This document shows, piece after piece, positions 45,782 to 54,117 of a DNA stretch of 64,000 bases (positions are counted from its first letter, which is position 1; each line of letters starts with the position of its first letter). The position numbers and the translations under genes are program-made. The stretch lies in assembly GCF_012952065.1 (NCBI RefSeq), contig NZ_JABCJJ010000018.1, forward strand, positions 1 through 64,000, given 5' to 3'. The notes under the pieces were generated by a model, which was not told where the DNA came from, searched no databases, and saw only the letters and a list, made by a program, of their open reading frames with translations. This stretch comes from Cellulomonas fimi. GTDB taxonomy: Bacteria; Actinomycetota; Actinomycetes; Actinomycetales; Cellulomonadaceae.

Positions 45782-47586
45782 CGGGGCGTGCTCGTCGCGG
45801 TCGGCTGCGAAGGACCTGGCGGAGTCGGCTCCGGCTCGCCTGACCCCGAGACGACGCCGCGGGCTGGTCCGCGGCCGGTGGAGGTTCCGTCGCTAGCGGT
45901 GCCGGTGCCGGTGCCCCCACCGGGGTCGGGGGTCGACGGCTCGCCCTCGTCGGCCGCCAGGTGCGCCGGAGCGCGCGCACCGTCGTCGACGGCCGCCGGC
46001 GTGCCGTCGGTGTCGCCGCGCGCAAACGTGCCGTCCGCGCCGCCGCGCGCGACCCGGGCGACGAGAACGCCGACGCCCGCGGACCCCAGCAGCCCGACCA
46101 GCAGCACCAGGCCGACGTGGACGGGCGGCAGCCAGGCGCCCTCGACGACGCGCCGCCAGCTGCCGTACGCGCCGTTGACGTAGCGGTGCAGGTTGAACAC
46201 GAAGGCGACGGCCAGGACCCAGGCCAGGATCGTGGCAACGGTCGTGACGATGCGGACGGTCTCGGGCCGCGGGATCGCGACGGCACGCCGGACCAGCACG
46301 TACCCCGCGAGGATCGGCAGGCCGACCGCGATCGGGAGGATGTAGCGGCCCTGCCAGATGATGCCGAGGTACCGGGCCTGCGACGCGTGGATCACGACGG
46401 GCAGCAGGATGATCACCGCGGTGAGCCCGAGCAGGAGCACCCGCTCGCGCCACGTCCCCAGCGCGAGCGCGACGAGCGCGACGACGCCCAGTGCGCCGGC
46501 GAAGACCATGTGCAGCCACACGGGCAGGTTCGTGTCGGTCCAGCCGAACTGGCCGATCATGTTCTGGAGGTAGACGCTCGTGTTGTTGACGCTGATCCAC
46601 ACGGCCTGCTTGAACGTCAGGTCGGGGAAGCGCTCGGTGCCGCCCGAGCCCAGCGAGTTCGTGCCGACCACCCACGCCGCGGCCGCGAGGCAGCCGAGCA
46701 CGATCACGGCGAACGACGGCCAGGTGCGCCGGACCTGGAGCACGTCGAGGAGCGTCCGCCAGCGCGCGACGAGCAGCGCGAACAGCACGATGAGGGCGCA
46801 GTACAGCAGCGAGAGGCCGCGCGAGTTCACGAGCAGCACGGACGAGACGGCGATCCAGCCCATCCGGCCGGCCGTCCTCGACGGGTCGGGGTGCCGCAGC
46901 AGCGTGAGCAGCTGGCACCACAGCGCGAACGCGGCGGCGACCTCGAGCGCAGCGGGGTTCACGGTCGACGAGAGGTAGACGACCATCGGGCTGATCGCGG
47001 TCATCGCCCCGAGCGCAGCCCACGCGGGGCGCCGCAGCTCGGCCACGGCGCGCACGCCGAGCGCGAGGAGGAACGTGGACAGGGCTGCGGAGAGCAGGCG
47101 CATCGCGTACAGCACGCCGTCGCCGGCGGGCGCGAGCGTGGGGGCACCGACCAGCACGTAGTAGAGCGGGTTGTACCGGCCCGCCGTGGTGATCGTCTCG
47201 ACGGTCTCGTCGAGGTCGCGCGCGGCGGGGATCTCGCAGTTGCCGGGCAGCTCCGGCCGGAACATGTAGCAGGTCGGGTAGGCCTGGCTGTACTCGTAGA
47301 AGTACGGGACCTCGATGTCGTTGCCCGCAGCCCCGCCGTCCACGTCGTCACCGAGCAGCTGCCCCCGCACGACCGACGCCGCCTTCGCGACGTGCGCCGG
47401 CTCGTCGGGGGAGGCCATCAGCGGGTTGGCGACCGCCCACGCCGCGGCGAGGGCGAACAGCACGCCCCACGCGGCCCAGAAGGCGCGGCTAGCCCGGCTG
47501 CGCGACGGTCGGCGTCGGGCCGGTGCGTCGACCGAGGTGCCTTCCGTCGGCGCGGCCGCGGCCGCCGGAGCGGTGTCTCGTGTCAC
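45778..47586 (-). CDS. DUF2142 family polytopic membrane protein
   Basis: 602 aa with about eleven helices. The family hallmark is near the N-terminus: NPLMASPDEPAHVAKAASVV, with acidic residues just after the first helix as in GT-C enzymes. A long loop follows (DIEVPYFYEYSQAYPTCYM). A disordered Gly/Thr/Pro-rich cytoplasmic tail of about 90 residues closes the protein. DUF2142 proteins sit in polysaccharide clusters and are suspected lipid-linked sugar glycosyltransferases. It heads the operon with two GT4 genes. The start is GTG 47586 with GAGGTC upstream. Confidence 0.86.
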   Translation of the reverse strand: MTRDTAPAAAAAPTEGTSVDAPARRRPSRSRASRAFWAAWGVLFALAAAWAVANPLMASPDEPAHVAKAASVVRGQLLGDDVDGGAAGNDIEVPYFYEYSQAYPTCYMFRPELPGNCEIPAARDLDETVETITTAGRYNPLYYVLVGAPTLAPAGDGVLYAMRLLSAALSTFLLALGVRAVAELRRPAWAALGAMTAISPMVVYLSSTVNPAALEVAAAFALWCQLLTLLRHPDPSRTAGRMGWIAVSSVLLVNSRGLSLLYCALIVLFALLVARWRTLLDVLQVRRTWPSFAVIVLGCLAAAAWVVGTNSLGSGGTERFPDLTFKQAVWISVNNTSVYLQNMIGQFGWTDTNLPVWLHMVFAGALGVVALVALALGTWRERVLLLGLTAVIILLPVVIHASQARYLGIIWQGRYILPIAVGLPILAGYVLVRRAVAIPRPETVRIVTTVATILAWVLAVAFVFNLHRYVNGAYGSWRRVVEGAWLPPVHVGLVLLVGLLGSAGVGVLVARVARGGADGTFARGDTDGTPAAVDDGARAPAHLAADEGEPSTPDPGGGTGTGTASDGTSTGRGPARGVVSGSGEPEPTPPGPSQPTATSTPR

Positions 47587-47622
47587 GTGCTGACCTCGTC
47601 TGAGTGGGGTCGGAACCGCACG

Positions 47623-47628
47623 AGCCTA
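47623..47628 (-). promoter_or_regulatory. candidate -10 for the DUF2142 operon
   Basis: Minus-strand TAGGCT about 36 nt before GTG 47586; the leader would hold the GAGGTC ribosome site. Confidence 0.45.
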
Positions 47629-47706
47629 CCGACTCGCGTACGCGTCGGGGGCGGGCCGGGCTCGCGTCCGTCGCTACCGTCCGCCCTGTTGGCCGGCGCG
47701 CGCCGT

Positions 47707-47712
47707 TAGGCT
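47707..47712 (+). promoter_or_regulatory. -10 element for the leaderless leader ORF and GT4 gene
   Basis: TAGGCT, 6 nt, GTG 47719. The expected transcript start falls at the first codon of a seven-codon ORF, not at the enzyme start. Confidence 0.6.
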
Positions 47713-47718
47713 CACCGG

Positions 47719-47742
47719 GTGCGAACGGCGGCGGCGGCATGA
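47719..47742 (+). CDS. putative leaderless 7-codon leader peptide
   Basis: GTG-CGA-ACG-GCG-GCG-GCG-GCA-TGA encodes MRTAAAA. Its first codon sits where a transcript from the TAGGCT -10 should begin, and its stop overlaps the ATG of the GT4 gene (ATGA). The enzyme ATG itself has no good Shine-Dalgarno, so its translation may depend on ribosomes finishing this ORF. No protein-level evidence is possible from sequence. Confidence 0.45.
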   Translation: MRTAAAA

Positions 47743-48878
47743 GGGTGGCGCTCGACGCGACGGCGATCCCGGTGGACCGGGGCGGCGTCGGCCGGTACAT
47801 CGACGACCTCCTGCCGGCGCTGGTGAGGACCGGGATCGACCTCTCGGTGATCTCGCAGGAGCGGGACGCGGCCGGCTTCGCGCGCATGGTGCCGGGCGCC
47901 GACGTCGTGACCGCACCGCCCCGGATCGCGCCTGCCGGCTCCCGGCTGGTGTGGGAGCAGGTCGGTCTCCCGTCGCTCGTGCGCCGGGTGGGTGCGGGCG
48001 TGCTGCACAGCCCGCACTACACCTTCCCGCGCCTGGCGCGCGTGCCCGTGACCGTGACGCTGCACGACGCGACGTTCTTCAGCCATCCCGAGGTTCACTC
48101 GGCGGTCAAGTCACGGTTCTTCCGCGCGGCGATCCGGCAGGCGGTCCGTGGCGCGGGGTCGCTCGTCGTCCCCTCGGAGGCGACGGGCGCCGAGGTCCGG
48201 CGGTACGCGGGCGGCGACGCGCGGCGGTTCCACGTCGCGCACCACGGGGTCGACCGCGGCACCTTCCACTCCGTGGACGACGCCGAGCGCGTGCGGGTCG
48301 CGCGGTCGCTCGGGGTCGACGGCGACTACGTCGGGTTCCTCGGGACGCTCGAGCCGCGCAAGAACGTGCCGGCGCTCGTCCGCGCGTGGACCCGGGTCGC
48401 CCAGGCGCTGCCCGCACCGCCCGCGCTCGTGCTGGCCGGCGGGCCCGGCTGGGACACCGACGTCGAGCCGGCGATCGCGGCCGTGCCGGCGGGCCTCCAG
48501 GTCGTCCGGGCCGGGTACCTGCCGCTCGGCGACCTGCCGGGGTTCCTCAGCGGTGCGGCCGTGCTCGCCTACCCGAGCCTCGGGGAGGGTTTCGGGCTGC
48601 CGGTGCTCGAGGCGATGTCGTGCGGGGCGGCCGTGCTCACGACGCGGCGGCTCTCGCTGCCGGAGGTGGGCGGCGACGCGGTCGCGTACTGCGACGTCGA
48701 CGAGGACTCCATCGCCACGGCGCTCGCGGGGCTGCTCGCGGACCCGGCGCGGCGGGCCGGCCTGTCGCGGGCCGCCGTCGAGCGGGCCGCGGGGTTCACC
48801 TGGGACGCCTCGGCCGCCGTGCACGTCACGGCGTACGAGGACGCGCTGCGTCAGTCCCGGCGCAGCGACGCCACGTAG
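47739..48878 (+). CDS. GT4 family glycosyltransferase
   Basis: 379 aa. The N-terminus is MRVALDATAIPVDRGGVGRY, with TVTLHDATFFSHPEVHS mid-domain. The C-terminal domain has YVGFLGTLEPRKNVPALVRA and E-x7-E GEGFGLPVLEAMSCGAA, close in layout to the GT4 at 15.7-16.8 kb. The start is ATG 47739, overlapping the short leader ORF. The 3' end overlaps rmlC by 28 nt tail to tail. Confidence 0.91.
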   Translation: MRVALDATAIPVDRGGVGRYIDDLLPALVRTGIDLSVISQERDAAGFARMVPGADVVTAPPRIAPAGSRLVWEQVGLPSLVRRVGAGVLHSPHYTFPRLARVPVTVTLHDATFFSHPEVHSAVKSRFFRAAIRQAVRGAGSLVVPSEATGAEVRRYAGGDARRFHVAHHGVDRGTFHSVDDAERVRVARSLGVDGDYVGFLGTLEPRKNVPALVRAWTRVAQALPAPPALVLAGGPGWDTDVEPAIAAVPAGLQVVRAGYLPLGDLPGFLSGAAVLAYPSLGEGFGLPVLEAMSCGAAVLTTRRLSLPEVGGDAVAYCDVDEDSIATALAGLLADPARRAGLSRAAVERAAGFTWDASAAVHVTAYEDALRQSRRSDAT

Positions 48879-49471
48879 TCCTGCACCGCGTCCCACCGGG
48901 GCAGCAGCCCCGACGCGACCGCCTCCTCGAGCGACGGCGCCTCGAGATCCTTCGCCGAGAGCTGCGGGGTGAGCGGCGACCCGTCGCGCGCGGTCGTGGG
49001 CCACTCGACCCCGACGGTCGGGTCGAGCGGGTGGATGCCGTGCTCGTGCCCCGGCGTGTAGCCCGCCGAGCAGAGGTACAGGACCGTCGAGTCGTCCTCG
49101 AGCGACAGGAAGGCGTGCCCCAGCCCCTCGGCCAGGTAGATCGCGCGCCGGTCTACGTCGTCGAGCAGCACCGAGTCCCACGTGCCGAACGTGGGCGACC
49201 CGACCCGCACGTCGACAACGACGTCGAGCACCGCGCCGCGCGCGCACGTCACGTACTTGGCCTGGCCGGGCGGCACGTCGGCGAAGTGGATGCCGCGCAG
49301 CACGCCGGCCGCCGAGACCGAGGCGTTCGCCTGCTGGAGGTCGAGCGGGTGCCCGACCGCGGCGGCGAACTCGCCCGCCTTGAACCACTCGAGGAACACG
49401 CCCCGCGGGTCGCCGTGCAGCTTCGGGACGATCTCCCAGGCACCGGGGACGGTCAGCTCGCGGACCTGCAC
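48851..49471 (-). CDS. rmlC: dTDP-4-dehydrorhamnose 3,5-epimerase
   Basis: Cupin-fold epimerase, 206 aa, third step of dTDP-L-rhamnose synthesis. Markers are DPRGVFLEWFKAGEF, QANASVSAAGVLRGIHF (catalytic His), VVDVRVGSPTFG, GLGHAFLSLEDDSTVLYLCS (catalytic Tyr) and the C-terminal PTVGVEWP. The GTG start has AAGGAG six nt upstream. It is divergent from rmlD across a 90-nt gap holding a near-palindrome. Confidence 0.96.
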   Translation of the reverse strand: MQVRELTVPGAWEIVPKLHGDPRGVFLEWFKAGEFAAAVGHPLDLQQANASVSAAGVLRGIHFADVPPGQAKYVTCARGAVLDVVVDVRVGSPTFGTWDSVLLDDVDRRAIYLAEGLGHAFLSLEDDSTVLYLCSAGYTPGHEHGIHPLDPTVGVEWPTTARDGSPLTPQLSAKDLEAPSLEEAVASGLLPRWDAVQDYVASLRRD

Positions 49472-49505
49472 AGGGTTCTCCTTCGCGGTGGTGAGGACGA
49501 CGGCC

Positions 49506-49529
49506 CAGCCTAACGACGTCGCTAGGCTG
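49506..49529. promoter_or_regulatory. 24-bp near-perfect palindrome carrying both rmlC and rmlD -10 elements
   Basis: Arms CAGCCTA (49506-49512) and TAGGCTG (49523-49529) flank CGACGTCG; only one base pair of the 24 is mismatched. Plus-strand TAGGCT (49523-49528) is a -10 toward rmlD and its mirror (49507-49512) a -10 toward rmlC. Their upstream regions cross, so polymerase could occupy one side at a time, or a dimeric regulator could block both. Confidence 0.6.
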
Positions 49530-49561
49530 ACGAGGTCGTCGGATCGATCGAGGGAGACGTT

Positions 49562-50416
49562 GTGCGCTGGTTGGTGACGGGTGCGGGTGGGATGCTCGGG
49601 CAGGACCTCGTCGCGCTGCTCGAGCGGACCGGCGCGGACGTGACCGCGGCAGCCCGGGCGTCGCTCGACGTCACCGACGCGACCGCCGCCGAGCGGGCCG
49701 TCGAGGGGCACGACGTCGTGGTCAACTGCGCGGCGTGGACGGCCGTCGACGACGCCGAGAGGCGTGAGCCGGACGCGTTCGCGGTCAACGCCGTGGGGGC
49801 CGCGAACCTCGCACGGGGCGCCCGGCTCGCCGGTGCGCGCATCGTGCACGTCTCGACCGACTACGTGTTCGACGGCGCGGCGACCGCGCCCTACGCCGAG
49901 GACGCCCCGCTCGCGCCGCGCTCGGCCTACGGACGCACCAAGGCGGCGGGGGAGTGGGCCGTGCGCGCCGAGCACGACGACCACCTCGTGGTCCGCACGG
50001 CGTGGCTCTACGGGGCCGGCGGCCCGTGCTTCCCCAAGACCATGGCGCGCCTCGCGGCCGATCGTGACTCGCTCGACGTCGTCGACGACCAGGTCGGTCA
50101 GCCGACGTGGACAGCCGATGTCGCTGACCTGGTCCTGCGGCTCGTCCAGGCGGAGGTGGCGCCGGGGACGTACCACGCGACGTCGTCGGGCGAGGCGTCG
50201 TGGTTCGAGTTCGCACGCGCCGTGGTGGCGTCCGTCGGTGAGCCCGCCGACAAGGTGCGCCCGACGACGTCGGACGCCTTCGTGCGCCCCGCGCCCCGGC
50301 CAGCGTTCTCGGTGCTCGGTCACGACGCCCTGCGGCGGGCCGGCGTCGAGCCGATCGGACCGTGGGGCGAGCGCTGGGAGAAGGCGGCGAAGGACGTGCT
50401 CGGGACGCGGGACTAG
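49562..50416 (+). CDS. rmlD: dTDP-4-dehydrorhamnose reductase
   Basis: Last step of dTDP-L-rhamnose synthesis, NAD(P)H-dependent SDR, 284 aa. Motifs are WLVTGAGGMLGQDLV, VVNCAAWTAVDDAE, HVSTDYVFDG, Tyr-x3-Lys SAYGRTKAAGEW and VVDDQVGQPTW. GTG 49562 has GAGGGAGA upstream. Its 3' end is 10 nt from the stop of the opposing DUF2304 gene. Confidence 0.96.
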   Translation: MRWLVTGAGGMLGQDLVALLERTGADVTAAARASLDVTDATAAERAVEGHDVVVNCAAWTAVDDAERREPDAFAVNAVGAANLARGARLAGARIVHVSTDYVFDGAATAPYAEDAPLAPRSAYGRTKAAGEWAVRAEHDDHLVVRTAWLYGAGGPCFPKTMARLAADRDSLDVVDDQVGQPTWTADVADLVLRLVQAEVAPGTYHATSSGEASWFEFARAVVASVGEPADKVRPTTSDAFVRPAPRPAFSVLGHDALRRAGVEPIGPWGERWEKAAKDVLGTRD

Positions 50417-50426
50417 CTCAGACGGG

Positions 50427-50897
50427 TCAGGAGCCTTCGTGGTCCAGCCGGTCGACGTCGGTCGACCCGTCGACCTGGGGCGGCGCCGGGGCCGCACCGT
50501 GCGCAGCGCTCGGACCGCTCGCTCCGTCCGGCGGCGGCGGGTGCAGCTCGCGCCCTCGGTCGAACCCCGTGCGCACCTCGAGCCGCAGCAGCGCGATCTC
50601 CTCCGCGAGGGTGCGCGTCTCCTCCTCGAGGTTGGAGACCTCGCTGCTCAGCTGGATGCAGACCGCGAGCAGCACCGCGAAGCCGACGGCGAAGAGCAGG
50701 TTGACCGGCGTCTGCACGCCGACCAGCCGCGAGAGCCAGAACGCGAGCTCGGGGAACGCCCCGAGCACCACGACGGCGATCGACAGCACGATCCAGATGC
50801 CGGCGTACTTCTCGCGGATGCGACGGGTGCGCAGAAGGAAGAACAGCAACGTGACGACCACGGCGCTGAGCGCGATCGCGAACACGTACCCGGTCAC
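50427..50897 (-). CDS. DUF2304 family membrane protein
   Basis: 156 aa with three helices in the first 85 residues (VFAIALSAVVVTLLFFLLRTRRIREKYA, then IWIVLSIAVVVLGAFPELA). A coiled-coil segment (LSSEVSNLEEETRTLAEEIALL) and a Pro-rich tail follow. DUF2304 proteins are usually found beside dolichyl-phosphate-mannose-synthase-type GT2 genes, as here (the start overlaps the GT2 stop). They probably act as its membrane partner; function is not established. Confidence 0.88.
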   Translation of the reverse strand: MTGYVFAIALSAVVVTLLFFLLRTRRIREKYAGIWIVLSIAVVVLGAFPELAFWLSRLVGVQTPVNLLFAVGFAVLLAVCIQLSSEVSNLEEETRTLAEEIALLRLEVRTGFDRGRELHPPPPDGASGPSAAHGAAPAPPQVDGSTDVDRLDHEGS

Positions 50898-51637
50898 GCG
50901 GCCTGCTCCGTCTCGAGCGGCTCCGTCGGCCTCGACAGCGCGATGACCAGCGCGAGGACGGCGCGCACGAGGAAGACGCCGGCCCTGACCGGGCTGTGCG
51001 ACGGACGCCCGCCCGCGCGCGGGCGCATCCGGACCCCGACCTGCCGCACCGTGAGCCCCGCGCGCGAGGCGATCACGAGCGACTCGACGGTGTCGCCCAG
51101 GTACTCGGCGGGGTAGTTCGCCGCGAACAGCCGGATCGCCGTCCGGTTGCAGGCCTTGAACCCCGACGTCGTGTCAGTGAGCCTCGTGCCGGCCACACGC
51201 GACAGCACCGTGGCGAGGAACCGCATCGACCACCAGCGCGGCCCGCGCGCGGCGTAGTCGCCGACTCCTGCGAATCGCGCGCCGATGACGATGTCCGCGC
51301 CCTCCGCGGCCATGGTCGCGATCAGCGCCGGGACCTCGGCGGGGTCGTGCTGGCCGTCCGCGTCGAGCTGCACGGTCGCGTCGTATGCGTGCCGGAACGC
51401 GTACTTGTAGCCCGCCCGCATGGCGCCGCCGACGCCGAGGTTGATCGGAAGGTCCAACACTGCGGCGCCTGCCGCGGTCGCGACCTCTCCGGTGCGGTCG
51501 GTCGACCCGTCGTCGACCACGAGGATGTCGGCGTGGGCGAGGGTGGCACGGATCTCGGCGATCACCGCCGGCAGCGTCTCCTGCTCGTTCCAGGCCGGCA
51601 CGATGATGAGCAACCGCGCGGGCAGGGCGGTGGGCAT
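50894..51637 (-). CDS. GT2 family glycosyltransferase, polyprenyl-phosphate sugar transferase-like
   Basis: 247 aa, DPM1/ArnC-like. Motifs are LLIIVPAWNEQETLPAVI, ILVVDDGSTD, VQLDADGQHDPAE (DXD) and IGARF. Enzymes of this type load mannose or glucose onto polyprenyl phosphate, giving a donor for GT-C enzymes outside the membrane. ATG 51637 is favoured because TAGAGT lies 7 nt upstream. Coupled to DUF2304 by a 4-nt overlap. Confidence 0.91.
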   Translation of the reverse strand: MPTALPARLLIIVPAWNEQETLPAVIAEIRATLAHADILVVDDGSTDRTGEVATAAGAAVLDLPINLGVGGAMRAGYKYAFRHAYDATVQLDADGQHDPAEVPALIATMAAEGADIVIGARFAGVGDYAARGPRWWSMRFLATVLSRVAGTRLTDTTSGFKACNRTAIRLFAANYPAEYLGDTVESLVIASRAGLTVRQVGVRMRPRAGGRPSHSPVRAGVFLVRAVLALVIALSRPTEPLETEQAA

Positions 51638-51644
51638 GGGCGGC

Positions 51645-51650
51645 ACTCTA
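51645..51650 (-). promoter_or_regulatory. -10 element for GT2-DUF2304, leaderless, overlapping the flippase stop
   Basis: Minus-strand TAGAGT, 7 nt, ATG 51637. The first three bases are also the TAG stop of the upstream flippase gene. Confidence 0.5.
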
Positions 51651-52985
51651 CCGACCGGCCCGACGCGCCCGGTCGATGACGGCCGCATGCACGGCGACCC
51701 CGACGAGCGGGCCCACCGCGAGGCTCAGCGCCGTCCGGAGCTCGATCGACGCCGGCATCAGGAGCACCGCGAACGACACGACCGTCGCCACGACCCAGCC
51801 CCACGCGTACGCCTGGTGCTGACCCAGCGACAGGACGGCAGCGCCGGTGAGTGTGAGCAGCGCGAGGACGGCGGCGGCCAGGGTGAGTGCCGCGAGGACC
51901 CATGGTGCGACGTCGTACGCCGGACCGAAGAGCACCACCATGAGCCACGGGCCGACGAGACCGGCTGCCCCCGCGCCGAGCACGCCGACGCCGACGACGG
52001 CCCCGGCGAGCCGCACGAGCGGCCGCACCCCCTGCTCGCGGTGGGCCAGGAAGTGGGTGATCGCGACGCCGGTGTACGCGGTGAGCGGGATCAGCAGCGG
52101 CGCGCGGGTCATCGAGACGGCGAGCAGCAGGGGCGCGGCGGCCGCGTAGACGGCGTCGGACGTGGTCACGCGCAGCAGCACCGGGAACCCGACGACGAGC
52201 GCGGCGCTCGACGCCGCCCCGACCATGGCCTGACCGGCACGCCGCGCGAAGACGGACCGACGGGCGTCGGCGCGCGCGCCGAGGTTTGCGCGGGCCTGCC
52301 GTGACGCGATCAGCACGAGGAGCCACGCCGCGGCGGCCGCGGCGCTCGCGGTCTCGAGGCCGACGACGCCGAGCGCGTCGAGCCCGACGGCGGCCCCGGC
52401 CAGCGCGACGCCGCCGACGAGCAAGAGCCGCAGCCCCGCCTCGGCGCCGACGAGCCGCGCGTACGTCGTCCATCGCCCCGCGCCGCCGAGTGCACCGGCG
52501 AGGCCCGAGTGGCCAGCGAACGCGACGACCGCGACGCACAGGACGACGGCGAGGGTCCACGGCTCCGTGCCGAGCAGGCGACCGGCCCACAACGGCGAGG
52601 TCGCCGCCACGACGAGCGCGAGCGCGCCACCGATGGTGAGTGCCGCGGGCAGCACCCGCACGCCCGTATCGGCAGGCGGTGCGCTGGCGATCGGTGGCCC
52701 GGCGTCCGGTGCCCCCGAGATCCCTGTCGCAGGGTCCCCGGCCGGGGCGGCGGGCGCGTGCCGCGCCACGCGCACCGCCCGCGTGACCTCGTTCTGGAGC
52801 CCGCCCAGCACCCCGAACAGGCCGAACAGCAGCGCCCAGAACACGAGGAACTCGGCGTTGCGGGCGGGGTCGAGCGTGCGCGCCGCGATGAGGAGCACCA
52901 GGTAGCCCGACGCCGCCGCGACGAGCGACGCGAGACCCACGCCCGTCGCGCCGCGCGGCGTGATGGTCGGCGTGCTGCTCGTCAT
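51648..52985 (-). CDS. Wzx-like polysaccharide flippase
   Basis: 445 aa with about twelve helices. The N-terminus is GVGLASLVAAASGYLVLLIAARTLDPARNAEFLVFW, matching the flippase at 24-25.3 kb in pattern (a long-branch paralogue). An Ala/Pro-rich cytoplasmic loop lies near residues 75-110, and LFGPAYDVAPWVLAAL is in the second half. It probably flips an undecaprenyl-linked repeat unit. Its start overlaps the GT4 stop upstream (ATGA). Confidence 0.8.
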   Translation of the reverse strand: MTSSTPTITPRGATGVGLASLVAAASGYLVLLIAARTLDPARNAEFLVFWALLFGLFGVLGGLQNEVTRAVRVARHAPAAPAGDPATGISGAPDAGPPIASAPPADTGVRVLPAALTIGGALALVVAATSPLWAGRLLGTEPWTLAVVLCVAVVAFAGHSGLAGALGGAGRWTTYARLVGAEAGLRLLLVGGVALAGAAVGLDALGVVGLETASAAAAAAWLLVLIASRQARANLGARADARRSVFARRAGQAMVGAASSAALVVGFPVLLRVTTSDAVYAAAAPLLLAVSMTRAPLLIPLTAYTGVAITHFLAHREQGVRPLVRLAGAVVGVGVLGAGAAGLVGPWLMVVLFGPAYDVAPWVLAALTLAAAVLALLTLTGAAVLSLGQHQAYAWGWVVATVVSFAVLLMPASIELRTALSLAVGPLVGVAVHAAVIDRARRAGR

Positions 52986-54073
52986 CGGTGCGCGGCCGCG
53001 CGGTACGCCGTGACGTGCGCGGCGGCGCAGCCCTCCCAGGTGAAGCGGGTGACCTGGGCGAGGCCGCGCTGCTGGAGGCCGGCGGCGTCGGCCAGGGCCG
53101 CGCGCACGCCGGCGGCGATCGCCTCGGGGTCCGTCGCGTCGAACAGCACGGCCGCGTCGCCGCAGATCTCGGGCAGCGACCCCGCGCCCGACGCCGCGAC
53201 CGGGCAGCCCGATGCCATCGCCTCGAGCGGAGGGAGCCCGAAGCCCTCGTAGAGACTCGGGAAGACCAGGCAGGCGGCGGTCCGGTAGAGCTCGCGCAGC
53301 TCGGCGAGCGGCACGAGGCCGCGCACGTCGACCCAGTCGGGGAACTCCCCGAGCGTGTCCAGACCGCCACCGGTGAGGACGAGGCGCAGGCCCGGGTCGT
53401 CGCGGCGCAGCAGGTCGACGGCCTGGATCAGGCGCGCGTGGTTCTTGTGCGGCCAGCCACGCGCCGGGTAGAAGAGGAACCGCTCACGCTCGCCCAGGTG
53501 CGGGGTGAACGCCGTCGCGTCGACACCGAGGTGCGCGACCGTGATCGTGGCGGGGTCGAGCTGCAGCTGGGCGACGATGCGCTCCTTGGCGAACTCGCTG
53601 ATAGTGACGACCGCCTGGGCCCGGCGCGCGGCGTGGTCGTAGTACCGGCGCCGGTACAGGCGCTCAGCGCGACCGAACAGCTGGGGCAGGTCCAGGTGCT
53701 GGACGTCGAGCAGGCTCTGGACGAGCGGCAGCCCCGCGGGTGGCCAGGGCACGGGCGCCGTGAACGGCACGTGCATCACGTCGGCCCCGCCCATCCGCCC
53801 CAGGATGGCGTGGCGGTGCCGGGCGGCCCCGAGCAGCGTCTGCACGCGCTCGCGGGTCGAGGGACCGCCGTCCACCTCGGGCACCACGACCTCGGGGATC
53901 CCGGCGCTGAACCCCGCGGCGACACGGCCGACGTAGGCCCGCGCGTCGATCGACGGGACGCGGGCGAGCTCGCGGGTCAGCTCGCGCGCATACGTCTCGC
54001 TGCCGCCCATGCCGCCGGGCACGAGGGTGAGCATCGACACGGCGACCCGGACGTCACGGTCGGTGCCGCTCAC
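52982..54073 (-). CDS. GT4 family glycosyltransferase
   Basis: 363 aa from GTG 54073. The N-terminal domain reads VAVSMLTLVPGGMGGSETYA, with VVTISEFAKERIV. The C-terminal domain has FLFYPARGWPHKNHARLIQA and E-x7-E YEGFGLPPLEAMASGCP, as in mannosyltransferases of the MtfB/WbdB type. The chosen GTG overlaps the stop of a 13-codon leader ORF; ATG 54136 would add 21 weakly coding residues. It is coupled to a flippase gene downstream. Confidence 0.9.
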   Translation of the reverse strand: MSGTDRDVRVAVSMLTLVPGGMGGSETYARELTRELARVPSIDARAYVGRVAAGFSAGIPEVVVPEVDGGPSTRERVQTLLGAARHRHAILGRMGGADVMHVPFTAPVPWPPAGLPLVQSLLDVQHLDLPQLFGRAERLYRRRYYDHAARRAQAVVTISEFAKERIVAQLQLDPATITVAHLGVDATAFTPHLGERERFLFYPARGWPHKNHARLIQAVDLLRRDDPGLRLVLTGGGLDTLGEFPDWVDVRGLVPLAELRELYRTAACLVFPSLYEGFGLPPLEAMASGCPVAASGAGSLPEICGDAAVLFDATDPEAIAAGVRAALADAAGLQQRGLAQVTRFTWEGCAAAHVTAYRAAAHR

Positions 54074-54111
54074 GCGGTGGCCCCGGTCGACGGGCACGGT
54101 GGGGTGTGCAT
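54070..54111 (-). CDS. putative leaderless 13-codon leader peptide
   Basis: ATG at 54111 opens MHTPPCPSTGATA and ends in TGA overlapping the GT4 start (GTGA). A -10-like GACTAT lies exactly 6 nt before the ATG, and the GT4 GTG lacks a Shine-Dalgarno. The arrangement repeats that at 47719-47742. The peptide has no run of one amino acid that would suggest classical attenuation. Confidence 0.42.
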   Translation of the reverse strand: MHTPPCPSTGATA

Positions 54112-54117
54112 GGGGAC

